Shown here: positions 7,873 to 14,856 of the stretch, one piece after another
How positions within the stretch are numbered: the first letter of the stretch is position 1
Layout of the letters: each line of letters starts with the position of its first letter
Assembly: GCA_002938045.1 (NCBI GenBank)
Contig: PTLJ01000005.1
Span: forward strand, 1-19,744
From: Alphaproteobacteria bacterium MarineAlpha3_Bin4
GTDB lineage: Bacteria > Pseudomonadota > Alphaproteobacteria > Rhodospirillales > Casp-alpha2
Direction: 5' to 3'
DNA length: 19,744 bases
Notes under the pieces: generated by a model
What the model saw: the letters and a program-made list of their open reading frames with translations, nothing else
The model's database searches: none
Told to the model about the DNA's origin: nothing
Translations under genes and position numbers: made by a program

Positions 7873-8782
7873 CCACTTTGAGTTCCCTGTTCGTCAGTGC
7901 GGTTGCTTAGCGGCAAAGCTTCTGAGCAATGATGCAATAGGCAAGGTCTCAGCTATTTTCGACTCTAGTTTTTATGTAGAGTTGGACAATGGCCTCGTCT
8001 GTATCGGTGTCAAAGACTTATCCTTGTCCCCCTTAAACGTGATCATAGCTGCGCCAGAATCTACGAATTGGTCCGCCAGTGGCCTTTGTTTGAATTCTAA
8101 GGTCTCTATTTTCTCAGGTTTCATAAGGATTGGGGCGCAGTTTTCCTTCCGCCTGGCAGGAGCTGCGGAGTGGAAACCCAAACCGGTTCCAGCTACCTGG
8201 GAAAACGCAAATTTGAAACAAGGCCTCGCCGTGTTCCGAGAGCAATGCATTGGTCGAATTCCTCATGAAGGTCTTGGTCAAATTCTGTATTACGACACCA
8301 GCTCATTTGATGACCAGTCCCTCTGCAAAATTACAGAAATACTAATTCGAGAGCTGCGTGACTGGTTGGTACCAGCCTTGCGTGATCCCGACAGCAGAAG
8401 CATGCACGGGTTGCAGTGGGTTCATCACTTGATCGGTTTGGGGCCAGGGCTCACGCCGTCGGGTGACGACTTCATCGGCGGGATGATGATCGCATTACAT
8501 AGCTTGGGCGAGTTAGAGATTTGCCAGCAGTTATGGATGCCAACACGGCGATGTGCCATTGAAGCAGGCAACCCTATCGCACTTGCCCATCTCAATGCCG
8601 CATCGGAAGGGCTAGGAAGCTTGGGCGTTCACGATGCCTTGTCAGCCATCTTGGAGGGTTGCCCACGCAACATCGAAAAGACGCTGATAGTTTTAGACAG
8701 CATCGGTCACACATCCGGCTGGGATGCCATGGCTGGCGTCATAGTAACGTTTGATGCTTGGCTCGAGGCTCATCGTCACTAG
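7856..8782 (+). CDS. allH: DUF2877 protein, AllH/YlbF-like oxamate carbamoyltransferase subunit
   Basis: A 308-residue protein of the DUF2877 family. The diagnostic block is GLGPGLTPSGDDFIGG (194-209), followed by a helical part and a C-terminal GHTSGWDAMAG segment. In Escherichia coli the family member YlbF (AllH) is the third protein required for oxamate carbamoyltransferase. The ATG at 7856 lies inside the end of the carbamate kinase gene (17-base overlap), consistent with coupled translation. The gene order here is G-F-K-H, whereas Escherichia coli has F-G-H-K, so the kinase is placed between the subunits. The gene is full length although a decayed transposase abuts its stop codon. Confidence 0.85.
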   Translation: MNYQSDHFEFPVRQCGCLAAKLLSNDAIGKVSAIFDSSFYVELDNGLVCIGVKDLSLSPLNVIIAAPESTNWSASGLCLNSKVSIFSGFIRIGAQFSFRLAGAAEWKPKPVPATWENANLKQGLAVFREQCIGRIPHEGLGQILYYDTSSFDDQSLCKITEILIRELRDWLVPALRDPDSRSMHGLQWVHHLIGLGPGLTPSGDDFIGGMMIALHSLGELEICQQLWMPTRRCAIEAGNPIALAHLNAASEGLGSLGVHDALSAILEGCPRNIEKTLIVLDSIGHTSGWDAMAGVIVTFDAWLEAHRH

Positions 8783-8784
8783 AT

Positions 8785-9060
8785 GATATCCGTCGTCAAA
8801 ATAAATGGAACGGCTGAGCCTGTTTCGTAACAGAGGATCCGGTTTCTAGAGGGCCAGTACCACGATCTGCTCGCGGACGGCGTCCAGGATGCGGATCCAG
8901 ACCTGACCAGGGCCGCTGTTGCAATCTTCAAAGCCGTCCAAACCAAAGGCCTGATATTGTTAATACAACCGATAGAAGATCGACCTGGAAATACCCAATT
9001 TATCCAGGGTCCGCCAAACACTGCTTACGGATTTTGCGGCGAGTGTCGCGAACCGCTCTC
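8785..9060 (-). pseudogene. Remnant of an IS3-type transposase (N-terminal helix-turn-helix part)
   Basis: Reading the minus strand from about 9023 gives VWRTLDKLGISRSIFYRLY, a stop, QYQAFGLDGFEDCNSGPGQV, then WIRILDAVREQIVVLAL, another stop and KPDPLLRNRLSRSIYF. This matches, position by position, the N-terminal part of a well-known transposase group (pattern RRTLDKLGIPR-TFYRWYDRYQ, then ALEDR, RVWNRIP-D-VR-QIV-LAL, P-LSPRELA-RFTD). Two in-frame stops and many changed residues show it is long dead. The catalytic DDE domain is missing: similarity ends at the stop codon of the neighbouring allH gene. No terminal inverted repeats were identified, so the element's borders are unknown. Confidence 0.7.
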
Positions 9061-9402
9061 TCTGCCGTGTCTTTATAGCTCATGGATCCCTAACTCATCT
9101 TCATTCCTCAATGGTTACGATAAGCCATAAATCCTCCATTATGAAAACGCCACAATGTGTCTCATAGGTGATGGCGTCAGACAAATGGCGCACCGTATCC
9201 TATCTCGATTGACACGGTTCCGACCGGCTAGGTCCCGTTGTCGTTGTATCCGTTTCTCGCTATTGAGCGGAATTTAGGCTGGGCTCCGATTAACTCCGCC
9301 TTTCCCTTGGGTGAGGGCATGGCCTGACGTTAAGCTGACGAAGCCGGATCTCGGGAGCCGGTCTTTCCGTCACACTGTTGTGGACAATTCACAAGGCGCG
9401 GT
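9061..9402. other. Intergenic stretch without a recognisable gene
   Basis: There are stops in all frames at short intervals and no RNA gene, strong hairpin or repeat was noticed. The part nearest 9060 probably belongs to the decayed transposon (leader region upstream of the transposase on the minus strand). The rest is unassigned. Confidence 0.4.
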
Positions 9403-9783
9403 CTATTCCGCCGGCTCGCAGCCTTCGCGTATCTCGTCGCGCTGGCTGTCGTAGGAAATCCAGCAGGCCTTTCGCTCGCTATCCTTTGCGAACACGAAGT
9501 AGGTGAACTGGATCACCCGAGTCAGGTTTTCGTATGGCGCCTCGCCAGGGAGCTTTTTTGTCTCTTCGCGCTTTTCAATCTCGCTCCAACCCGAGGTGCG
9601 GAGATCGGCAATTCGGGTTTCCTCAGCGGAACTTGTAACGGCGGACGCCGATAAAATGACCAGCGCTGCGCCGCCGGCTAACGGCGCTATCCATGACAAA
9701 CGTCCGGAGGCGGGGGGTTTTGGGGCATTTTGGGTAAGTGGCCACATACGCCGAAGCATCGGAAAGGTATCCGCTTGCGTCAA
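9403..9783 (-). CDS. Hypothetical membrane-anchored or secreted small protein
   Basis: Up to 126 residues from a TTG at 9783; Met9 (9759) and Met13 (9747) are alternative starts, and none has a good ribosome binding site. A hydrophobic segment at about 30-48 (WIAPLAGGAALVILSASAV) is a signal anchor or signal peptide, preceded by a Pro-rich, mildly basic stretch. The remaining 75 residues are charged (EIEKREETKKLPGEAPYENL), then FTYFVFAKDSERKACWISYDS, and end with a second cysteine at EGCEPAE. The two cysteines about 13 residues apart could form a disulfide if exported. No family is recognised with confidence. Codon usage looks like that of a real gene. It stands alone between two transposon remnants. 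Confidence 0.5.
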   Translation of the reverse strand: MTQADTFPMLRRMWPLTQNAPKPPASGRLSWIAPLAGGAALVILSASAVTSSAEETRIADLRTSGWSEIEKREETKKLPGEAPYENLTRVIQFTYFVFAKDSERKACWISYDSQRDEIREGCEPAE

Positions 9784-10159
9784 CCTTAGATTGGCGGCTT
9801 TTTATTTGTCATCACTCTTTGCGTCGCCATCCCGATCATCAGTTGGGCTATCCAAAAGAGCCGAGCGGGAACATGGTTGCAGTAATATCTCGGTTTCACA
9901 GTGCGACAGGTAGAGAAGGGGAAGCGAAAAACTTGGAAGCCTGATCTTTCCGCATTTAAAGCCATGGACCAAGCAGCTTTTTAGGGGATTGAACCTCTGA
10001 GCCACCCGATTCCTCACGATTGTAGTATTTGCCGGTTTCATTTGTCAGGCCACGTGTCCCCTGTTGTGCTCCGGTAGAACTGTCCCTATAATCCGAATAT
10101 CGGATGCCTCCCTATCCAGATTGCCTATAGCTGATAATACATATATTTGGAGGTAGATA
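9784..10159. other. Intergenic stretch without a clear gene
   Basis: Short open frames on both strands (for example 9802-10041 minus) show no protein-like character and no ribosome binding site. The sequence TGTCCC occurs twice, near 10052 and 10081, in a stretch that could be another transposon scar, but this is not supported further. The end of the stretch supplies the ribosome binding site of the next small gene. Confidence 0.35.
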
Positions 10160-10309
10160 ATGAGTGAAGAACAGGCCCCAAGCGGCCCGCCGCCTGGTCC
10201 AAGTTCGGATTCCACCGAAGATCTCGACAAGCGCCTTTTGGTCCAAGGAGCTGTTATAGGAGGGCTCGTCCTTATCGTGCTCATCGCCGCGTTGATGGGA
10301 GCGTTTTAG
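10160..10309 (+). CDS. 49-residue single-span membrane protein
   Basis: The ATG at 10160 follows TTGGAGGTAGATA, a strong Shine-Dalgarno (GGAGG) at a seven-base spacing, and the frame runs 49 codons to TAG. The product has a Pro/Gly/Ser-rich acidic N-terminus (SGPPPGPSSDSTEDLDKR, 8-25) and a single hydrophobic helix at about 28-49 (VQGAVIGGLVLIVLIAALMG). Arg25 and Lys24 lie just before the helix, which suggests an N-in, C-out orientation. A rho-independent terminator lies 41 bases after the stop. The good ribosome binding site, the amphiphilic layout and the terminator make it very likely a true gene. No function is known. The composition resembles small single-helix proteins that modulate membrane complexes, but that is speculation. 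Confidence 0.65.
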   Translation: MSEEQAPSGPPPGPSSDSTEDLDKRLLVQGAVIGGLVLIVLIAALMGAF

Positions 10310-10349
10310 CGGACTCGCCAGAAATTTCAATAACCGACTGATCATCTCG

Positions 10350-10383
10350 CGCCGCAAGATTCGCTTCTTGCGGCGTTTTGTTT
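10350..10383 (+). terminator. Rho-independent terminator
   Basis: A nine-base perfect stem, CGCCGCAAG at 10350-10358 and CTTGCGGCG at 10367-10375, with an eight-base loop, is followed by TTTTGTTT. It lies 41 bases after the stop of the 49-residue membrane protein and should end that transcript. Confidence 0.85.
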
Positions 10384-10463
10384 CGGCTCCTTTTCCGGCC
10401 TACATGGCAGGCCCTAACAGGTTAGTCCTCTACCTAATGTTAGCCCAACCATGTCAGGTCCAG

Positions 10464-10835
10464 TGGTTTCGTTATGGACCGAACCCACGATGGAAGATTG
10501 TTCCGTATCTTCAATGTGAATTACGAGTTCTCAAGACGTGCGTAGCTATCGTTGTCGACCGTAAGTTGAACGTGGACTTTGTGCAACGCTGTTTAGCCGG
10601 ACTGTTCGCCATTCACGGTCCTCCGGATTACATTCGGTCCGACCACGAGCCCTTGTTCACCGTCGATGCAGTCAGGGAGTGGCTGGCAAGGATTAAGATG
10701 AAGACGCTCTATATCGAATCCAGACCGCCGTGAGAAAAGGCTACAACGGTAGCCTCAACACAAATTCCGGGATGAGCTTAAGAGTATGGTGATCCTTTCC
10801 GTTTTCAAGGAGACAAAAGCACTGATCGAGAAGGA
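10464..10835 (+). pseudogene. Remnant of an IS3-family (IS407-like) transposase catalytic domain
   Basis: Translating across frames gives GFVMDRTHDGRLFRIFNVNY with EFSRRA and a stop, then in another frame CVAIVVDRKLNVDFVQRCLA, HGPPDYIRSDHEPLFTVDAV, REWLARIKMKTLYIES and a stop, then in a third frame HKFRDELKSM and VFKETKALIEKE. These follow the order of an IS3-family orfB integrase core (VMDRTHDGR, ECLAIVVDRKL, HG-PDHIRSDNGPEFTA, KTLYIEPGSPWENGY, NGKLRDELLNGE, LKEA--LIE). At least two frameshifts and two stops kill it. The first catalytic Asp expected before FVMD appears as Gly. The second (SDHEP) is kept. It is from a different IS type than the remnant at 8785-9060, and its helix-turn-helix part is absent. 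Confidence 0.75.
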
Positions 10836-11109
10836 GGCAACATTGCAACCGGGTCACGACGCATAGCTCGTTGGGCTAAAGGCTGCCAACTCCAAGAGCA
10901 ATCATTACCGGAAAGGCCAATCCGGTTTTCATAATGTAATCGCTCCAGCCGAAATAGACTTTCTCCCTTTAACGGCGTTGGGTTAATATGGCGGAAGTAG
11001 GCCGACCAATCGGACAGCTAGATTCGCGACGCAAATTTGTTCGTGGATCGAAATGGGCGTGTGTCCAAGAATCTCGTTTTGGGATACAACAAAAAACAGG
11101 GAGTTCAGC
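10836..11109. other. Upstream region of glutamate dehydrogenase
   Basis: This stretch follows the transposase remnant. Nothing gene-like was seen. It must carry the promoter of the glutamate dehydrogenase gene, but no convincing -35/-10 pair could be chosen by eye. AGGGAG at 11098-11103 is the ribosome binding site of that gene. Confidence 0.4.
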
Positions 11110-12477
11110 ATGTCAAAGGTTGCCACGCCTGAGCAGGCCAAGGAATACCTCAACCGCTTTATGGAAGGTCTTAAACGGCGAAATCCGGGTGAGACGGAGT
11201 TTCACCAGGCCGTATACGAGGTCGTTCAGAGTATTTTTCCCTATATTGCTGACAAACCGCGTTACCACGAAAAACAGATTCTAGAACGTATGGCCGAGCC
11301 TGATCGGATTGTGTCTTTTCGGGTTTGCTGGGAAGATGACGACGGTAATGTTCGCGTCAACCGCGGATACCGGATACAGAATAATAATGCCATCGGACCA
11401 TATAAAGGCGGAATACGTTTTCACCCCAGCGTTACGCAGAGTGTTCTTAAGTTTCTTGCCTTCGAGCAGACATTCAAGAATTCCCTGACCGGGTTGCCCA
11501 TGGGCGGCGGCAAAGGCGGTTCTGATTTTAATCCCAAGGGAAAATCGGATGCCGAAGTCAACCGTTTCTGTCAGTCGTTCATGACTACCCTTTTCCACCA
11601 TATCGGACCAGATATGGATGTGCCGGCCGGGGACATCGGTGTTGGCGCCCGGGAAATCGGCTACATGTTCGGGCAATACAAGCGGCTGACCAATCAATTC
11701 GTCGGTGTACTGACGGGCAAAGGGCTGGAATTCGGCGGCAGTCTTATCCGAACAGAAGCCACCGGTTATGGCACGGTCTATATGATGGAAAACATGCTGG
11801 CGGTGAAAAAGGACGGGTTCGAAGGTAAAAATTGCGCAGTGTCCGGATCGGGGAACGTAGCAACCTATTCTGTCGAAAAAATCAATCAGCTGGGTGGCAA
11901 GGTTGTCACCTTGTCCGACTCTTCTGGCTATATACACGACAAGGACGGTATCGACGCAGACAAGCTTGCCTATGTTGTAGACTTAAAAACGGTTCGTCGG
12001 GGTCGAATTTCAGAGTACGCCAAAGAGTTCGGGGCCGAGTTCCACGATGGGAAACGCCCATGGGAGGTACCCTGTGACCTGGCTTTCCCGTGCGCGACTC
12101 AAAACGAAGTTTCGGGGGCCGACGCCAAGACACTTCTTAAGAATGGATGTATCGGCGTCTCGGAGGGTGCGAACATGCCGACGGAGCAGGATGGCATTGA
12201 CGCCTATTTGGATGCTGGCATCCTTTATGCGCCGAGCAAAGCCGCCAATGCAGGGGGGGTCGCCGTTTCCGGATTGGAGATGAGCCAAAATAGCGCCCGG
12301 ATCTCATGGTCGGAGGAAGAACTGCAAAAACTGCTTCGCGACACCATGAAAGGTATTCATGACCAATGCTTTGAATACGGTGAGGAGCCGGGTGGGCGTG
12401 TCAATTATCTGAAAGGCGCGAACACCGCTGGCTTTGTTAAAGTCGCTGACGCCATGTTGGCATATGGGGTCGTTTGA
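11110..12477 (+). CDS. gdhA: NADP-type glutamate dehydrogenase
   Basis: 455 residues from the ATG at 11110, chosen because AGGGAG lies six bases upstream and the product MSKVATPEQA matches the normal family length. An in-frame GTG or ATG farther upstream (for example 11053) would add a non-conserved tail. The enzyme makes glutamate from 2-oxoglutarate and ammonia in the cytosol as a hexamer. Motifs are IGPYKGGIRFHPSV (95-108), the glutamate-site block LPMGGGKGGSDFNPKG with catalytic Lys135, DVPAGDIGVGAREIGYM (170-186) and the Rossmann fingerprint VSGSGNVATY (244-253). SDSSGY after the second Rossmann strand is as in NADP-linked GdhA. The gene appears to stand alone. It could re-assimilate ammonia released by the ureide pathway upstream, but nothing in the sequence ties their control together. 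Confidence 0.95.
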   Translation: MSKVATPEQAKEYLNRFMEGLKRRNPGETEFHQAVYEVVQSIFPYIADKPRYHEKQILERMAEPDRIVSFRVCWEDDDGNVRVNRGYRIQNNNAIGPYKGGIRFHPSVTQSVLKFLAFEQTFKNSLTGLPMGGGKGGSDFNPKGKSDAEVNRFCQSFMTTLFHHIGPDMDVPAGDIGVGAREIGYMFGQYKRLTNQFVGVLTGKGLEFGGSLIRTEATGYGTVYMMENMLAVKKDGFEGKNCAVSGSGNVATYSVEKINQLGGKVVTLSDSSGYIHDKDGIDADKLAYVVDLKTVRRGRISEYAKEFGAEFHDGKRPWEVPCDLAFPCATQNEVSGADAKTLLKNGCIGVSEGANMPTEQDGIDAYLDAGILYAPSKAANAGGVAVSGLEMSQNSARISWSEEELQKLLRDTMKGIHDQCFEYGEEPGGRVNYLKGANTAGFVKVADAMLAYGVV

Positions 12478-12802
12478 CACCGCCAGATGTCCGCTTTGGG
12501 CAAGAATTAGGCACTGACCACACCCTCGTTTCGGTGCGTGTAAGGCGGGTAGACCGGACGTACTGGAATGTAAATTGGGAAGGCGGCAGAGGTCATTCAG
12601 CCTCAAGATCATCGGTATTAGAAACCATCTTGCCAAAATCGGATATTCTGGCTTAAATTATGGGGGTGATTCTGGTGTATATACTCTAAACCTGGTGTAT
12701 ATACTCTAAACAGCGTCAAGGTCTCGTAACGGGGTTAGAACGACGTGGGCCGTCTGATGGGGTGTTTAAGAAATCTCAAAGAAATCAACAATTAGGTGCA
12801 GT
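12478..12802. other. Intergenic region upstream of the cytochrome operon
   Basis: This holds 325 bases between glutamate dehydrogenase and the first cytochrome gene. No gene is seen; a 60-codon open frame at 12474-12656 shows no protein-like features. No terminator with a T-run was found after glutamate dehydrogenase. The notable content is the 20-bp tandem repeat at 12672-12711. AGGTG at 12795-12799 serves as the ribosome binding site for the ATG at 12803. Confidence 0.5.
12672..12711. repeat. Perfect 20-bp tandem repeat, possible paired operator
   Basis: The unit CTGGTGTATATACTCTAAAC occurs twice without a spacer (12672-12691 and 12692-12711), both copies identical. Each copy contains the palindrome GTATATAC and the -10-like hexamer TATACT. 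The pair lies 91 bases upstream of the multiheme cytochrome start. A 20-base period puts the two palindromes on nearly the same face of the helix, as expected for cooperative binding of a regulator. It could equally be a recent slippage duplication. Confidence 0.55.
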
Positions 12803-14767
12803 ATGGGCTTCTCAAATTCCGTCAACGTGACCGTAGCAAGGCTAGCCCGAGTTTTTGTCTTCATCTTAGTGATTGCGCTATTTCAACTAACCGCGAATTC
12901 ACCCAGTTTCGCTGTTGACGACGGATGGTGGCAAAGGGCGCCGTCTTACGTCGATTTGACTACGGAAATTGCTGCGACCGATTCGGTTGGCACGTCGGCT
13001 GAGGATGCACACGAAGCGCTGTTTGCCGAAAGCCGTTACCCTTCGGCTGGCACCTGCGGCACATGCCACCCCAAGCATTACAAGGAATGGGGGGTCTCCC
13101 AACACTCTTACTCGCAACTTTCTCCCGTATATTTGTCGCTCAACAACAAGATCAACCAGTTGGCTAACGGCTCCAACGGGGACTTCTGCGTGCGCTGCCA
13201 CAATCAGGTCGGTGCCAATCTGGGCGAGGATACGTTTAAATCCAACCTGGAGCGCCATCCGACCTCGCGTGAAGGTATCACCTGTGTCGTCTGCCATCGC
13301 ATTAACAAAAACTATAACAAGGCCAGCGGCCGGCTAGCCCTGATCGAAGGAGGGTTGACAGAGCCGGTCTTCGGTCCCACGGGCAACAAGGAAATGGCCC
13401 GGGTGCTCGAGAATACACATGAGTACAAGGTCGTCACCGATCCCAAGGAGGCGGGCCGCCAGGTTCACAAGAAGGTCAGCTTATTTGAAAACATCTCTAA
13501 CCCCATGTTCTGCGGCGCCTGCCACGACGTGACGTTGTTCAACGGCTTCCGTCTGGAAGAGGCCTTCAGTGAGTACCGCACATCACCGGCTGCTGCCGAG
13601 GGCATTACGTGCCAAGACTGCCACATGGGCAAGGTACAGGGTGTCAACTCAGGTTACGAAAGAGGCCCCGCAGCCGTCGTCGGTGGGGTTCCGACCATGG
13701 AACGTAAGTTGACCAATCACTTCTTCGCCGGTCCGGATTATTCAGTAATACACCCGGGTATTTTTCCGCATAACTCGGAGGCCCAACAATTGGCAACGCT
13801 TGGGGAATGGCTGCAGTTCGACGTGGACGCTGGCTGGGGCACCGATAAGTTCGAAGACACGGTCACCGAGCAGACAAAGTTCCCTGAACGCTGGGAATCC
13901 ATTGACGACCGCTACGACGCCCGCGAGATCCTTGAGTATCAGTTCGAGCGGCTAGAATGGGCGGCGGAGAAACGTCTTGAGGTCCTAAGGAAGGGTTATG
14001 TCCTGGGCGACATCGTCACACAAAAGTCGGACAAAGGTGGCATCGCCTTCAAGGTGCAGGTCAAGAACGGCACCACTGGCCATAACGTGCCGACGGGCTT
14101 TACTGGAGAGCGGCTTGTATGGCTTGAGGTGACCGTTACCGACGCCACGGGCAAGGTGGTATTCCGCTCCGGCCATCGTGATCCGAACGGCGACCTGCTC
14201 GACGGCCATTCGTCCTACGTCCACGCTGGCAAGATGGATTTGGACCCCTACCTGTTAAGCCTGCAGTCTTACTTTGTTACCCAGAACGGGAGAGGTGGCG
14301 AGATAGAGCACGTAATCCCGATCCCTTATCCGGTAATCTCGTTGCCTCGGGTGTTGCCGTCGCCGCTGTCGTTGGTCTTTACCGGCGAGCCGCCAACTGA
14401 ACGCAACCACAAGCGTGGCATTGAACCGCTGGGTGAGCGTTGGGGTAATTATGAAGTCAAAGCCGAGCAATTGGTTGGTAAATGGCCTTACAAGGCGACC
14501 GTCAAGCTGATACAGCAGCCGGCCCCGGTCAACCTATTGATCGCTATGCAAGACGTTGGCTTTGACTACGGCCTTACGCCTAAGCAAGCCGGTGACGCCC
14601 TGGTGGCTGGTGCCCAAACGTTGTGGGAACGCGAAGTGAAATTTGATATTCGTTCTAGTGGCGAAAAAGCGTCAATCGACCGACCGAACCATTTGTATGT
14701 CCGTGAATTGAATAATGAGGGACATGCCCTTGCGGAAACGCTTCTGCATGAACTCAACGATCGATAA
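12803..14767 (+). CDS. Pentaheme c-type cytochrome with large heme-free C-terminal part
   Basis: 654 residues. A hydrophobic export signal spans about 15-37 (VARLARVFVFILVIALF, cleavage likely near SPSFA), so it acts in the periplasm or beyond. Five CXXCH heme sites are present: CGTCH (85-89), CVRCH (129-133), CVVCH (161-165), CGACH (237-241) and CQDCH (270-274). The first three resemble the cytochrome c554 type (TCGTCHPKHYKEW). After the last heme come NHFFAGPD (305-312) and GHNVPTGF (426-433), blocks seen in several multiheme cytochromes where the histidines can be distal heme ligands, then a mostly beta-rich tail of about 200 residues. Substrate and partner are unknown. It is the first gene of a set with an outer-membrane barrel, a membrane reductase and a tetraheme cytochrome. 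The start has AGGTG three bases upstream of the ATG. Confidence 0.88.
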   Translation: MGFSNSVNVTVARLARVFVFILVIALFQLTANSPSFAVDDGWWQRAPSYVDLTTEIAATDSVGTSAEDAHEALFAESRYPSAGTCGTCHPKHYKEWGVSQHSYSQLSPVYLSLNNKINQLANGSNGDFCVRCHNQVGANLGEDTFKSNLERHPTSREGITCVVCHRINKNYNKASGRLALIEGGLTEPVFGPTGNKEMARVLENTHEYKVVTDPKEAGRQVHKKVSLFENISNPMFCGACHDVTLFNGFRLEEAFSEYRTSPAAAEGITCQDCHMGKVQGVNSGYERGPAAVVGGVPTMERKLTNHFFAGPDYSVIHPGIFPHNSEAQQLATLGEWLQFDVDAGWGTDKFEDTVTEQTKFPERWESIDDRYDAREILEYQFERLEWAAEKRLEVLRKGYVLGDIVTQKSDKGGIAFKVQVKNGTTGHNVPTGFTGERLVWLEVTVTDATGKVVFRSGHRDPNGDLLDGHSSYVHAGKMDLDPYLLSLQSYFVTQNGRGGEIEHVIPIPYPVISLPRVLPSPLSLVFTGEPPTERNHKRGIEPLGERWGNYEVKAEQLVGKWPYKATVKLIQQPAPVNLLIAMQDVGFDYGLTPKQAGDALVAGAQTLWEREVKFDIRSSGEKASIDRPNHLYVRELNNEGHALAETLLHELNDR

Positions 14768-14840
14768 GAGGAACACTAAAAGCGCGGAGACTTTAGAAAG
14801 AAACGGAGACGGCGATTGAGAACGCCAAATCGTCAATTCC

Positions 14841-14846
14841 GAGGAG
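14841..14846 (+). promoter_or_regulatory. Ribosome binding site of the outer-membrane barrel gene
   Basis: GAGGAG lies ten bases before the ATG at 14857 and decides that start. The 89-base gap from the preceding cytochrome gene contains no T-run terminator. Confidence 0.55.
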
Positions 14847-14856
14847 AGCCTGTGTA

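Noticed and set aside
8779..9021. An 80-codon minus-strand open frame overlapping the end of allH
   Set aside because: It is the wrong frame of a decayed transposase; the neighbouring frame shows the transposase similarity interrupted by stops.
9802..10041. A 79-codon minus-strand open frame
   Set aside because: No ribosome binding site, domain or signal sequence is visible, and the composition is not protein-like.
11281..11937. A 218-codon open frame on the minus strand inside glutamate dehydrogenase
   Set aside because: It lies wholly antisense to gdhA, whose motifs are complete. The frame's openness follows from the codon bias of the gene on the other strand.
12672..12711. The tandem repeat as a CRISPR array or a transposon end
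   Set aside because: There are only two copies with no spacer between them and no neighbouring cas or transposase gene.
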